Shown here piece after piece: positions 1-8,869 of a stretch of DNA of 64,000 nucleotides (position 1 is the first letter of the stretch; the number at the start of each line of letters is the position of its first letter). Made by a program: the position numbers and the translations under genes. Below the pieces are notes generated by a model. That model was given only the letters and a program-made list of their open reading frames with translations, was not told the origin of the DNA and did no database searches. Origin of the DNA: Saprospiraceae bacterium (GTDB lineage Bacteria > Bacteroidota > Bacteroidia > Chitinophagales > Saprospiraceae); the NCBI GenBank assembly GCA_016714895.1, contig JADKBV010000012.1:248001-312000 (forward strand). The letters run 5' to 3'.

Positions 1-596
1 AATCTGTCAAAATATCCTTCCAAACCGATTCTGTCGGCATTTTCGCGGTCAACTCCAATGGTTCTGCTAGCCATGTCTCTGAAAGGTTTAACCCTTCTGC
101 CGTATCTGAAAGCGATCAAACCACCTTTATACTTTCCGTATCTGAGAATGGGTGCTTTTTTTATTTTTTTAAAAGCATCAATATCCAATCCTTTGGCAAT
201 AAAAAAGTAAGCATTTTTCTTCTTTTTATTGGCCATTAATTCAGATTTCCATTGGGAAGCAGACTTTTCTTTTACATATTCTTTGGAAAACCGGCTTAAA
301 AAGAGTGCCAGAGAATCCACGTTTTCGTAAAAGATTTCGTCTTTTATTGTTTTTAAATCCATCCTGATTTCAAAGAACTGTACGGAGGTCGACAATAAGT
401 GCATTTCATCGGAATAGATACTTCCTCTGTCCGCATCGACGACCTTCCATTTAATATTATCCGAAGCTTTAGCTCTCCATTTATCACCTTCGATTACGGA
501 TACTTTAAATATTTTAAACATGATGACAAGAGACGCTATCACAAAAAACAGCATCACCAGATACGCCCGCCAAAGCAACTCCTTTTTCTTGTCCAT
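1..596 (-). CDS. ftsI: Penicillin-binding protein / FtsI-type transpeptidase (N-terminal part)
   Basis: Only the first ~198 codons are inside the window; the gene runs off the left edge. The product starts MDKKKELLWRAYL, has one hydrophobic signal-anchor (about residues 10-28), then an ADRGSIYSDE stretch that fits the N-terminal RGxI motif of class B penicillin-binding proteins. These anchor in the inner membrane and cross-link septal peptidoglycan. The transpeptidase domain itself is not visible, so the call rests on the N-terminus and on position: it lies 26 bp downstream of the ftsL-like gene in the mraZ-rsmH-ftsL order. ATG at 594-596 is the first start after the ftsL stop. Confidence 0.8.
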   Translation of the reverse strand, partial: MDKKKELLWRAYLVMLFFVIASLVIMFKIFKVSVIEGDKWRAKASDNIKWKVVDADRGSIYSDEMHLLSTSVQFFEIRMDLKTIKDEIFYENVDSLALFLSRFSKEYVKEKSASQWKSELMANKKKKNAYFFIAKGLDIDAFKKIKKAPILRYGKYKGGLIAFRYGRRVKPFRDMASRTIGVDRENADRIGLEGYFDR

Positions 597-622
597 TCCG
601 GTTTGTTATTCAATATTTATAT

Positions 623-940
623 TTACTTTTCTTTATGGGTGATCACCAGGGGAGGTTTCTGATTCGGAACCAAACCAAGGTGTTCGACCTTTGTCTCAAT
701 TTGCGATTGTATGCTACCGTACTCCAATTGTTGCTGGAGGTTCATGTAGTGCCATTTTGTATCCTTTACATCTTGCTTGAGAGTTTCAATCTTGCGCAAG
801 GCCTTTTCGGAGGCATGTGCGTTGGAAATATAAATGACGCCCAACAAAACCAGGTAACATACAAAAGGCAAATTGACAAAAATCCATTCGACCCATTTCA
901 GTCTAAAAATTGTAGTTTTCTTATCCTGGAAACTAGCCAT
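623..940 (-). CDS. FtsL-like division protein
   Basis: Small 105-aa bitopic membrane protein. It has a short basic cytoplasmic N-terminus, one transmembrane segment (about residues 20-40, FVNLPFVCYLVLLGVIY), then a heptad-rich, coiled-coil-like stretch (about 45-85). This is the FtsL/FtsB layout: a small protein that links the septal synthase to FtsQ. Sequence alone is weakly diagnostic. The call depends on its place between rsmH (16 bp upstream) and the ftsI-type gene (26 bp downstream), which is where ftsL sits in division and cell-wall clusters. Confidence 0.75.
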   Translation of the reverse strand: MASFQDKKTTIFRLKWVEWIFVNLPFVCYLVLLGVIYISNAHASEKALRKIETLKQDVKDTKWHYMNLQQQLEYGSIQSQIETKVEHLGLVPNQKPPLVITHKEK

Positions 941-956
941 ACACGGAAATTTTACT

Positions 957-1859
957 TTATGATATCTTTTGAACTACTCGCATTTTTGCACTTCGGGATC
1001 TGGGATTGATTTTTTGTTCGTGCGGTGAAGGAAGCAACACATTTTTGCCGATCATTTCAAAAGGTTTGTTAATATTACCATACAGATCCTTATCTGCAAT
1101 ACCTTCGAAATTACCGGTTTTGAAAAAATTTTTAACTTCCCGGTCTTCGATACTGTGGTAGGTAATGACAACAAATCTTCCTCCCTGTTTCAACCATTGT
1201 AAACCTTGCTGTAACATTTCCCTCAGGGCTCCTATTTCGTCGTTGACTTCCATTCGCAACGCCTGATAGACTTGTGAAAAATATTTGAGCTGTGGTCCGA
1301 TACATACGGATGTTAAAAGTTGATTCAGGGCAAATGTCGTGTTGATGGCAACTGAATGCCTGGTTTTACAAATCATTTTGGCCAATTGTTTTGCATTTCT
1401 TACTTCTCCGTATGAACTGAAGATATTTACCAGTTTTTCCTCAGGATATCGTGCCAGAACGTCTGCTGCTGTCAGTCCCTGGGAAGCGTTCATACGCATA
1501 TCCAGAGGAGCATCAAAACGATAGGAAAATCCCCTTTCCGGAAAATCAAACTGATGGGAAGAAACACCTAAATCGGCTAAAATTCCATCGACATGTGTCA
1601 CATCGTACCAGGTTAAAAAGCGACCGAAATACCTGAAATTTGCATTGATTAAAGTAAAATTTGCATCTTTCAGCATGTTCTGCCAGGCATCTTTATCCTG
1701 ATCCACTGCGTATAAATGCCCTTTGGCACTTAAATGGTTAATAATCGATTTGGAATGACCACCCGCTCCGAACGTAACATCAAGGTACGTACCATCGGGA
1801 TGGATTTGCAAAGCCTCTACACTTTCCTGCAACAAGACCGGTACATGATACTCTGTCAT
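957..1859 (-). CDS. rsmH: 16S rRNA (cytosine1402-N4)-methyltransferase RsmH (MraW)
   Basis: 300 aa, normal length for the family. It begins YHVPVLLQESVEAL and has the SAM-binding glycine motif TFGAGGHS near residue 30, the DLGVSSHQFD segment, the RGFSYRFDAPLDMRMN segment, and a late VVITYHSIEDREVK motif; all are hallmarks of RsmH. The enzyme N4-methylates C1402 in the decoding centre of 16S rRNA. Its start codon overlaps the mraZ stop by 4 bp (ATGA at 1856-1859), so the two are probably translationally coupled. Confidence 0.95.
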   Translation of the reverse strand: MTEYHVPVLLQESVEALQIHPDGTYLDVTFGAGGHSKSIINHLSAKGHLYAVDQDKDAWQNMLKDANFTLINANFRYFGRFLTWYDVTHVDGILADLGVSSHQFDFPERGFSYRFDAPLDMRMNASQGLTAADVLARYPEEKLVNIFSSYGEVRNAKQLAKMICKTRHSVAINTTFALNQLLTSVCIGPQLKYFSQVYQALRMEVNDEIGALREMLQQGLQWLKQGGRFVVITYHSIEDREVKNFFKTGNFEGIADKDLYGNINKPFEMIGKNVLLPSPHEQKINPRSRSAKMRVVQKIS

Positions 1860-2335
1860 GGTGACGGTGGCGGATTAAAACCCAAACCATTTCCGAATAT
1901 TCCTTCTGCTATAGAAGCGAAGTCATCGGGTTCCTGATTCAGCATGGATTCATACGCTTCTTTAGACCAGATTTCAATTTGTTGTTGATAAGCAAACAAT
2001 ACGACATCCTTGTCGATACCTGCATATTCCATCAAACTGCCCGGAATATTGATGCGCTCTGATGCATCCATTTCCAACTCCGTCGCGCCGCGGTAAAAAT
2101 ACCTGATAGCCTGTCTTTGTTGTGTGTTGTAAATGTTGAGCTGGTTTATCTCTCTTGATTTTCGTTCCCAAACTTCATTGGGATACAACATAAGATGTTT
2201 TTCAAAACCCCGGTTGATCGTAAACTTGTGATTTTCGTTGGTGCCTAGCTGCTTTATGATGGCAGCTGGAAGTTTCAGCCTTCCTTTGGCGTCAAGTTTA
2301 CACTCATATTCTCCGGTGAACTGGTATTGTTTCAC
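1856..2335 (-). CDS. mraZ: Transcriptional regulator MraZ
   Basis: 159 aa with two MraZ/AbrB-like beta-barrel repeats: EYECKLDAKGRLKLPA near residues 9-24 and LEMDASERINIPGSL near 87-101. Each contains the DxxxRxxxP signature of the family. MraZ is a DNA-binding regulator of the division and cell-wall (dcw) operon that also represses itself. It is the first gene of the minus-strand cluster here. Three TGGGA boxes lie 39-63 bp upstream of its start and are the expected binding site. Confidence 0.95.
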   Translation of the reverse strand: MKQYQFTGEYECKLDAKGRLKLPAAIIKQLGTNENHKFTINRGFEKHLMLYPNEVWERKSREINQLNIYNTQQRQAIRYFYRGATELEMDASERINIPGSLMEYAGIDKDVVLFAYQQQIEIWSKEAYESMLNQEPDDFASIAEGIFGNGLGFNPPPSP

Positions 2336-2356
2336 ACTTCATGTTGGTTGTTGATG

Positions 2357-2398
2357 CAAATATAGAACGACTTTCCCACTTCCTCCCACTTTTTCCCA
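2357..2398 (-). promoter_or_regulatory. MraZ operator (three TGGGA boxes) with -7 promoter element
   Basis: Read on the minus strand, TGGGA occurs at 2394-2398, 2384-2388 and 2374-2378, exactly 10 bp apart and each followed by a 5-nt spacer. This is the known MraZ-box pattern. A TATATTTG at 2357-2364 fits the Bacteroidota -7 consensus TAnnTTTG. The middle box falls where the -33 element would lie, so MraZ binding should occlude the promoter. The sites are seen directly; repression is inferred from known MraZ biology. Confidence 0.85.
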
Positions 2399-2994
2399 AA
2401 AATTATAAAAATATATACGATTTTTTTATAATTTGTTTTTGCCTGTAAGCAAATGACATACAAAGTGTAAACAAATTGATTACATTTTGTCCATTTCAGG
2501 CAATTTTAAAGAAAATCTAAGGAAAATTACAGACTCAGGTTGGATATTAAATATTACGCAAAATTACAATATATATGATATATAAAGTAGTGTTATCTGT
2601 ATATCATTGTAAAAAAATTTACTATACATATATATAATAATAATATTTACAGATAAAAGTATAGTATAATGTATATTATATATATACCTGATTTTTAAAA
2701 AAAGGTATGAATCAAACTGTTTTATCCTTATTTTTCTCTAAAGGAATAACACAGTGATCCTTTCTTTTTCCCGATTTTTTACATTAAGATTTTTCCAAGG
2801 GTCCGCCGGATCTAAAAAATGTATAAAGTGTGATTTAGTTATTTCTAATTGGTAAAAAAACTTATCCACGCTTTTTGATAATATAATTTTAATTGACCCT
2901 TTTTGTGACAGAAAGCTATAATTTCTTTTCAACAGTGAGACAGGAAGTCAATCATCTGACGTTTACCCATTGGTTTTTAATTCATCTAACCGCA
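2399..2994. other. AT-rich intergenic region
   Basis: About 600 bp between the mraZ operator and the TonB-C gene. It is very AT-rich, with many TATA/ATAT runs around 2560-2690. One 64-codon open frame exists on the minus strand (2738-2932), but it shows no recognisable domain, so it is not called. No RNA gene or clear repeat is visible. Confidence 0.5.
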
Positions 2995-3960
2995 TTATCT
3001 TAAAAACCTGATGGTAACATTGTATGCAGTATTTACCAGGTTGCCATAAAGAACCCCTGGTTTCCAAATTAAACTTTCTTCTTTCATCAGGTTAATCAAT
3101 CTGATTGTTTCTTCTTTGGAACCATATCCAAAATCATTTACAATACCTATACCACCGATTTCTCCGTTTTTGTCGACGACAAATCTGGCGTCAACCCTAC
3201 CCTCTATATTATCTTTTAAAGCTTGTTCCGGATATTCCAGGTTCTGATTTATAAAATTCATAAATTCGTTGTGAGCACATATTTCCTTTTCTTTCAGATC
3301 ATCTATATTTTCACAATATCGGTGATAAAATCTGGGCTTTATATCCACCTCCTGAGCAGAATAAATTTTTTTATCCTCGTTTGAACGCAACATTTTGGTA
3401 ACTTTGTGTAATAAAAAAGGTACCGGAAGTGTGTATATGACATAAACCGGTGTATCATTTTGCAACCCCGGTATCCATGGTTTTCCGGATTCACTTATCA
3501 TTCTGAATACCCGGTCAACCTCTTCGCCACATCCATAACCAATATCTTGTATGATCTCAATATTTTCAACCTTACCTTTTTTTGAAACGGTAAACTGAAC
3601 TTCAACAAAACCTTCAATTTGATTTTTATAAACATCTTCCGGATAATGAAGATGTTCGTAAATTTTTTCCATTAATGCTCTATGGGCACAATCTTCTTTG
3701 ATTCCTTCAGTAACATTTCCCATACTTTCGCATGTACTGTTAAAAAACCTGGGCTTATGATCGACGCTTGTATAATCCATCACAATTGGATATGCGTTTG
3801 GATCTGTTGTATCTTGTTTTTCATGTTGTTTGTAAAAATTGTTCAGGTTTATATTGCCAAAAAGGCCGTTTGTACTTAAGGTACAAAACAATATTACATA
3901 AATCTTACATTCAATCCGATTACAAAAATAGCTAATGTGACTACAGATTATTTGAAACAT
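2995..3960 (-). CDS. Secreted protein with two TonB C-terminal-like domains
   Basis: 321 aa. A hydrophobic stretch near residues 20-38 (KIYVILFCTLSTNG) looks like a signal sequence or anchor. Two similar domains follow, about 100-180 and 235-321. Each has the TonB-C pattern GxVxxxFxVxxxGxxxxIxIxxDxGYG followed by a KPG or IPG strand. In TonB this domain contacts outer-membrane receptors. Here there is no proline-rich linker and the domain is duplicated, so this is probably a TonB-C-like periplasmic protein rather than a true energy transducer. A start further downstream in the signal region is possible. Confidence 0.6.
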   Translation of the reverse strand: MFQIICSHISYFCNRIECKIYVILFCTLSTNGLFGNINLNNFYKQHEKQDTTDPNAYPIVMDYTSVDHKPRFFNSTCESMGNVTEGIKEDCAHRALMEKIYEHLHYPEDVYKNQIEGFVEVQFTVSKKGKVENIEIIQDIGYGCGEEVDRVFRMISESGKPWIPGLQNDTPVYVIYTLPVPFLLHKVTKMLRSNEDKKIYSAQEVDIKPRFYHRYCENIDDLKEKEICAHNEFMNFINQNLEYPEQALKDNIEGRVDARFVVDKNGEIGGIGIVNDFGYGSKEETIRLINLMKEESLIWKPGVLYGNLVNTAYNVTIRFLR

Positions 3961-4215
3961 AGGTCAAGTTTAAAAAAATGAAAGGACAAACCTATATTTT
4001 TTTTTAAAAATTTCATATCAGAATACCGGAAATATTCTCTGAGACTTTGCCATTTTTGTTATTCCGGCCTCATCAGACTAAAATATAAATAATAAAAATC
4101 TGATCATGCCATTTTGCTTCAGCATGACTCTCTTTACCCATCAAAGATTTTATTTTTTCTAATTAACTATATATCTGTTATTTACATATTAAGAAATAAA
4201 ATATGATTAAACTAA

Positions 4216-4248
4216 TTTGTTTCTTCGGGTTTTTATCACATACCTTTG
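4216..4248 (+). promoter_or_regulatory. Bacteroidota-type promoter of the trpB2 leader
   Basis: TTTG at 4216-4219 and TACCTTTG at 4241-4248 fit the TTTG / TAnnTTTG promoter of Bacteroidota with a 21-nt spacer. Transcription would begin only a few bases further on, at or next to the leader-peptide ATG at 4253. Confidence 0.65.
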
Positions 4249-4252
4249 TACC

Positions 4253-4324
4253 ATGGTAAAACAAATACATACAACATTGTGGTGGTGGCACTCATTCCTT
4301 CGGATGAGTCTTTTCCTCTATTGA
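4253..4324 (+). CDS. trpL: Trp leader peptide (attenuator peptide)
   Basis: A 23-codon ORF (ATG 4253-4255, TGA 4322-4324) with three consecutive tryptophan codons at 4280-4288, in the middle of the peptide (TTLWWWHSF). It sits between a promoter and a rho-independent terminator, ahead of trpB2. The Trp run is followed directly by RNA segment 1 of the attenuator, so a ribosome stalled there for lack of Trp-tRNA would cover segment 1. No Shine-Dalgarno-like sequence is seen, which is usual in Bacteroidota and fits a very short or absent 5' leader. Confidence 0.85.
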   Translation: MVKQIHTTLWWWHSFLRMSLFLY

Positions 4325-4365
4325 CATAGTACATATTTGTATCCATTAAAAAGCGGACTCATTCG
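4290..4365 (+). promoter_or_regulatory. Trp attenuator: pause hairpin 1:2 and antiterminator 2:3
   Basis: Segment 1 (ACTCATTC, 4290-4297) pairs with segment 2 (4302-4309) to form the 1:2 hairpin. Segment 2 (CGGATGAGTC, 4301-4310) can instead pair over 10 bp, with one G-U, with segment 3 (GACTCATTCG, 4356-4365). Segment 3 otherwise pairs with segment 4 (4371-4380) as the terminator. Segments 2 and 4 are identical 10-mers, so the structures exclude each other. With Trp scarce, the ribosome stalls on the Trp codons, 2:3 forms and trpB2 is transcribed; with Trp plentiful the terminator forms. Confidence 0.85.
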
Positions 4366-4392
4366 AACAACGGATGAGTCCGCTTTTTTTTT
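4352..4392 (+). terminator. Intrinsic terminator of the trp attenuator (3:4)
   Basis: A 14-bp stem (4352-4365 with 4371-4384, one G-U pair) with a 5-nt loop is followed by a run of nine T (4384-4392), 30 bp before the trpB2 start. This is a strong rho-independent terminator placed inside the transcription unit. Confidence 0.9.
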
Positions 4393-4422
4393 ATCTCTAT
4401 GTAACATTTAAATTTTTTCAAT

Positions 4423-5787
4423 ATGTCAATCAAAAAAATCTTTTTAGACGAAAGAGAAATGCCCTCAACCTGGTACAACATTGTGGCTGATATGCCCAAT
4501 AAACCTTTGCCTCCCTTACATCCGGGCACAAAACAACCTGTTGGACCTGAAGATTTGTTGCCTCTATTTCCGATGGCCCTTATCCAACAGGAAGTCAGCA
4601 TGGAAAGGGACATTCAGATTCCTGAACCCGTAATGGATGCATATCGTGTATACAGGCCTACTCCGCTGGTCAGGGCTTACGGCCTCGAAAAAGCCCTTGA
4701 TACGCCCGCCCGGATATATTACAAATATGAAGGTGTCAGTCCCAGTGGTTCACACAAACCCAACACAGCGATTGCACAAGCGTATTACAATTCTTTGGAA
4801 GGTGTTAAAAAAATAACCACCGAAACAGGTGCCGGACAATGGGGTACTGCATTGAGTTACGCATGCCAACTATTTGGAATCGAATGCGAAGTCTATATGG
4901 TCAAAGTGAGTTATAACCAAAAACCATATCGCAGACACATCATGAATCTTTTCGGGAGTCAGGTTTTTGCCAGTCCATCAGACAGAACCCATGCGGGGAG
5001 GACCATTCTCCAAAGAGATCCGTCCAATCAGGGAAGTCTGGGTATTGCTATCTCTGAAGCTGTAGAAATGGCTGCTGCTGATCCTTCAACAAAATATGCT
5101 TTAGGTAGTGTTCTTAACCACGTTTTGCTACATCAGACTATCATAGGCCAGGAGGCAAAAAAACAACTTGAAATGGCGGGTGATTATCCGGATATTGTCA
5201 TCGCTCCTCTTGGAGGCGGATCAAATTTTGCAGGATTGGCCTTCCCTTTTTTGAAAGACAACCTGACAGAAGGCAAAAATATCCGTTGTATTGCCGTAGA
5301 ACCGGCATCTTGTCCCAAATTGACCAGAGGTGAGTTCAAATACGATTTTGGAGATACCATGGGACTAACTCCTTTGTTGCCGATGTTTACTTTAGGACAT
5401 GACTTTATGCCTCCTGATATCCATGCCGGAGGATTGCGGTATCACGGTGCCAGTGTTTTATGCAGCCAATTACTGAAAGATGGCCTTATTGAAGCCCAAG
5501 CTAAACAACAAATTCCTTGTTTTGAAGCGGGCGTATTATTTGCCAAAACAGAAGGTATCGTTCCTGCTCCTGAAGCAAATCACGCCATTGCTCAGGTTAT
5601 CGAAGAAGCGCATAAAGCCAAAGAATCGGGAGAATCAAAAACGATCTTGTTTAATCTTTGCGGTCACGGACATTTTGATATGACTGCTTATCAGGATTAT
5701 TTTGCAGGAAAACTGCACAATCATGAGTTGGCTCAGGAAGTAATCACAGGAAGTATAGCCGGGATTCAAAACCTGCAGCCAGTCTGA
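4423..5787 (+). CDS. trpB2: Tryptophan synthase beta chain, TrpB2 type
   Basis: 454 aa, the longer TrpB2 form (TrpB1 is ~400). It carries the family's N-terminal extension (PSTWYNIVADMP), the PLP-lysine segment YEGVSPSGSHKPNTA (Lys near residue 113), the phosphate-binding GGGSNFAG loop near 265, and a C-terminal FNLCGHGHFDM. TrpB condenses indole with serine to make tryptophan; TrpB2 is thought to salvage indole or work without TrpA. No trpA or other trp gene is near. It is controlled by the attenuator directly upstream, so its expression should rise when tryptophan runs out, which supports a biosynthetic role. Confidence 0.92.
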   Translation: MSIKKIFLDEREMPSTWYNIVADMPNKPLPPLHPGTKQPVGPEDLLPLFPMALIQQEVSMERDIQIPEPVMDAYRVYRPTPLVRAYGLEKALDTPARIYYKYEGVSPSGSHKPNTAIAQAYYNSLEGVKKITTETGAGQWGTALSYACQLFGIECEVYMVKVSYNQKPYRRHIMNLFGSQVFASPSDRTHAGRTILQRDPSNQGSLGIAISEAVEMAAADPSTKYALGSVLNHVLLHQTIIGQEAKKQLEMAGDYPDIVIAPLGGGSNFAGLAFPFLKDNLTEGKNIRCIAVEPASCPKLTRGEFKYDFGDTMGLTPLLPMFTLGHDFMPPDIHAGGLRYHGASVLCSQLLKDGLIEAQAKQQIPCFEAGVLFAKTEGIVPAPEANHAIAQVIEEAHKAKESGESKTILFNLCGHGHFDMTAYQDYFAGKLHNHELAQEVITGSIAGIQNLQPV

Positions 5788-5806
5788 AGGACAACCTTAA
5801 ATTTGT

Positions 5807-5840
5807 AAAAGGATCATTCATCATGAATGGTCCTTTTTTT
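5807..5840 (+). terminator. Terminator of trpB2
   Basis: The stem AAAGGA-T-CATTCA pairs with TGAATG-G-TCCTTT around a TCA loop (5821-5823), followed by a T run to 5840. It lies 20 bp after the trpB2 stop. Confidence 0.85.
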
Positions 5841-5882
5841 TAGCTGACCATTAAAAGGAATCAAAAAAATCAATTGAATAAC

Positions 5883-8792
5883 CTATTCCAACAACATCCT
5901 CAAATCTTCCTCAGGCAATTCAAAATCCTGACTTTCACTGATGATTTCTTCAGCAAGGTTTTTTTTCTTTTCCTGCAAAATCAATATTTTTTCTTCAATA
6001 CTACCTTTGGAAATAAATTTTTTGACAAAAACCGGGCGACTTTGACCGATTCGATGTGCCCGGGCTTCAGCCTGATATTCAATGAAGGGATTCCACCAGG
6101 GATCGAGGATAAAAATGTAATCGGCTGCAGTGAGGTTGAGGCCTACCCCACCTGCTTTGAGCGAAATAAAAAAGATTTTGACATTCGGGTCTTCCTGAAA
6201 TTGTAGTACTGATTTTTGTCTTTCCTCAGAAGATTGGTCTCCTGTCAGAATAACAAAAGGTAGATTTTCCTCTTCACTCCAGGATGCGAGCAGATGTAAT
6301 ACAGACTTAAATGCTGAAAAAACCAAAACTTTATGACCGGCACCACATAATATGTTTAATTCGTTTTTGACATCTTCCATCTTACCGGAAGAACCATTAT
6401 AATGTTTGTCGACCAAAACGGGATGATTGGCTATTTGCCGCAACCGCAATAAAGACACCAAAACCATCATCTTATTGACCTTCACTTTGCCGTTTTCGTC
6501 AAGGATAGCATTTCGGATAGCGGATTTTTCCTTTTCAAACAGTTTTTGTTGCAACACATCCATTTCAGCATAGTGTATTTGCCTGGTAAGTTGCGGCAAT
6601 TCGGGTGCCACCTGATATTTTGTCCGTCGCAACAAATAAGGTGCAATCATATTTTTCAGTTTCGCTTTTTTTTCTTCGTCATTATTTTGCTGAATAGGTT
6701 TCAGAAAATTATTTTCAAAAAAAGAAAATGATCCCAAAATATCCGGATTGATAAACTGCATTTGAGCCCATAATTCGCGGAGACTGTTTTCGACCGGCGT
6801 TCCGCTCATACTGATTTTATGATTCGCTTGTATTCTGTTGAGGTGTTTGAATGTTTGGCTGTCCTTATTTTTGATCGTCTGACTTTCGTCCAAAATGATA
6901 TATTCAAATCTGAAAGTCGACAATTTTTCTATGTCAAGTACTGCTGTTTTGTATGTTGTCAAGATGACATCAAAGGCTGAAAGCGTGACACCCGGTTTGT
7001 TTCGGTTAGCTCCGGCGTACACATAAGTAAATAAAAAAGGAGCAAAACGGGTCAATTCCTGATACCAATTGAATACCAATGAAGCCGGCAATATCACCAA
7101 TGCTTTGAGAGGTTGGTATATTCTTTCGTCGGCAAACAAATTTAATTGGCGTCCTGCTGACACCGTTTCTTTTGACTCGTTTTTAAAACTTTCCTTGACA
7201 TGAGCCAATAGAGCAATGACCTGCAGCGTTTTACCCAATCCCATGTCATCGGCAAGCAAACAACCCAAACCATTCATTCGGTGGCTTAACATCCACTTAA
7301 CCCCGTGTTTCTGATAAGGTCGTAAGGTTCCTTTAAGGTGGGCACCGGGTTCATAGACCACTTCATCAGGAGACAACAATTTTGTGTCTTTTACGGAATC
7401 ATTTATGTCCGGATTTTCATTTTCCAATAAAGTATGGTGGCTTTTATGCAACAAAAACCGCTGGCCATCCCATTGGCCAAACAAAACAATTTCAGCCAGA
7501 CTGGCCATCATCTCCTCAGGAATGATAAAAAACAATCCGTTGTCCAGAGGAAAATACGGGTTTTTGTTTTTAATAAAAGGAAATAATTTAATTACCGGAA
7601 TTTCGTAATCACCAACCACACAGGTACCATAGACGTCAAACCAGTCATTTTCAAGTCGGGAACCAAAATTCCATGTTACGTCGGAGATCAGAATTTTTTT
7701 ATTGTCAATCGATATGTCAGATATATCAAAACCGTTCAGTTGTTTCTGTTTTTTACCCAGGTGATGAACCACACCAAAAAAGTCCTCATTCACGTAAAAA
7801 TGTCTGCTTTCATCCATATTAAATCCACATTGCAGTAATATATCGCAGAATCGGGATTCTTTTGCAAAATCTCTTTTAATATGGGTAACAGAAATATCAC
7901 CCTGTTCATTGATTATCAACTTATTGCGATAAGGCGTTTTTTCCCAGTGAGAAAATTTTTGTTTCTGATAGTAAAAAACCATATCTAATACTAATCTTTT
8001 GTCAAAAAAAGACTCTTTCAGATTGAGTTGTACTTTGGTAATTTCTTCTTCTGTTGTAAAATCAAATCCTGTGGTTTCAATTTGAGCCAGGTGAAGATTT
8101 TCGACAACAAACTTTTCAAAAAAGTCCTTTGACAATGTCTCCGGAATAAAAAGTGAATCTTTTTTCAAAAACGGTTTAAACCGCACTCCGTTGATATCCT
8201 CAACCCGAATCAGTTTTTGACCGACTGTCAACCATGCAGGTTCTTCATTGATTAAAGTAGCTGAAAGGTCAACCGGTTTGTGCATTTCATCTGCCACGGA
8301 AAGTTTGAGGGTATATAAGACCCCTTTCATCGTTTTGTCAAAATACAAAACAGCTTTTGCCCGGAATGGAAGAAAGGCCAGCCGTACCTCTTCAAACCGG
8401 ACTTTTCGTTCAAGATTCCAACAAATGTCCAGTTGATGTTCTTCACAAATCTGTAAAAGCTGATCCATTCGTTTATCAATATACCGGGAGAAAAGTTTTT
8501 TTTGATCTTTATCCAAAAAAAGTGATTTAACGGCGACTTTTTTAGATTTGTTTTTATTGAAGTAGAGTTCAATATTTTTTGGAGATAATTCTTCGGTTAA
8601 AGCCAATGCTTTTTCTAATGCAGGCGATATTTGACGAATGTTGTACCCTTCCAGTAAATCCGGCTTTGCCAAAGCCCTGTAATACAACATCTGACCTTCC
8701 GTATTACATTCAATAATGTAAGCCTGTGGCAAAACCCTTTCCCACTCTGTCATCAGAAAAAGTGAAAAACCGACCTTATAGTTTTCAGCCAT
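5883..8792 (-). CDS. SNF2/RapA-family DEAD/DEAH-box helicase-like ATPase
   Basis: 969 aa. The ATPase half starts around residue 490: Walker A LLADDMGLGKT near 520, DESQ box near 634 (helicase motif II), SGTPVEN (motif III) near 660. The C-terminal helicase lobe has SLKAGGVGLNL and the AEARAHRIGQSRPV motif VI near the end. The N-terminal ~480 residues are less conserved and may hold a SNF2 N-terminal or SWIM-like region. Such proteins move along double-stranded DNA and remodel protein-DNA complexes; the target of this one is unknown. It converges with trpB2 and stands alone. Confidence 0.9.
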   Translation of the reverse strand: MAENYKVGFSLFLMTEWERVLPQAYIIECNTEGQMLYYRALAKPDLLEGYNIRQISPALEKALALTEELSPKNIELYFNKNKSKKVAVKSLFLDKDQKKLFSRYIDKRMDQLLQICEEHQLDICWNLERKVRFEEVRLAFLPFRAKAVLYFDKTMKGVLYTLKLSVADEMHKPVDLSATLINEEPAWLTVGQKLIRVEDINGVRFKPFLKKDSLFIPETLSKDFFEKFVVENLHLAQIETTGFDFTTEEEITKVQLNLKESFFDKRLVLDMVFYYQKQKFSHWEKTPYRNKLIINEQGDISVTHIKRDFAKESRFCDILLQCGFNMDESRHFYVNEDFFGVVHHLGKKQKQLNGFDISDISIDNKKILISDVTWNFGSRLENDWFDVYGTCVVGDYEIPVIKLFPFIKNKNPYFPLDNGLFFIIPEEMMASLAEIVLFGQWDGQRFLLHKSHHTLLENENPDINDSVKDTKLLSPDEVVYEPGAHLKGTLRPYQKHGVKWMLSHRMNGLGCLLADDMGLGKTLQVIALLAHVKESFKNESKETVSAGRQLNLFADERIYQPLKALVILPASLVFNWYQELTRFAPFLFTYVYAGANRNKPGVTLSAFDVILTTYKTAVLDIEKLSTFRFEYIILDESQTIKNKDSQTFKHLNRIQANHKISMSGTPVENSLRELWAQMQFINPDILGSFSFFENNFLKPIQQNNDEEKKAKLKNMIAPYLLRRTKYQVAPELPQLTRQIHYAEMDVLQQKLFEKEKSAIRNAILDENGKVKVNKMMVLVSLLRLRQIANHPVLVDKHYNGSSGKMEDVKNELNILCGAGHKVLVFSAFKSVLHLLASWSEEENLPFVILTGDQSSEERQKSVLQFQEDPNVKIFFISLKAGGVGLNLTAADYIFILDPWWNPFIEYQAEARAHRIGQSRPVFVKKFISKGSIEEKILILQEKKKNLAEEIISESQDFELPEEDLRMLLE

Positions 8793-8811
8793 TATCTGTT
8801 TTCGGGTGAAT

Positions 8812-8843
8812 CAAAAAAAAATGCCGGAAAAAAGTTCCGGCAT
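8812..8843 (-). terminator. Terminator downstream of the lipoprotein gene
   Basis: On the minus strand ATGCCGGAA pairs with TTCCGGCAT around a short T-rich loop and is followed by nine T. It lies about 27 bp after the stop at 8870. Confidence 0.85.
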
Positions 8844-8869
8844 ATAAAAACATATACGTTTAAAAAGGA

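Noticed and set aside
2738..2932. 64-codon open frame on the minus strand
   Set aside because: No recognisable domain, lies in very AT-rich DNA, and nothing around it supports translation.
4359..4613. 84-codon antisense frame over the trpB2 start
   Set aside because: It is the reverse of the attenuator and trpB2 coding sequence.
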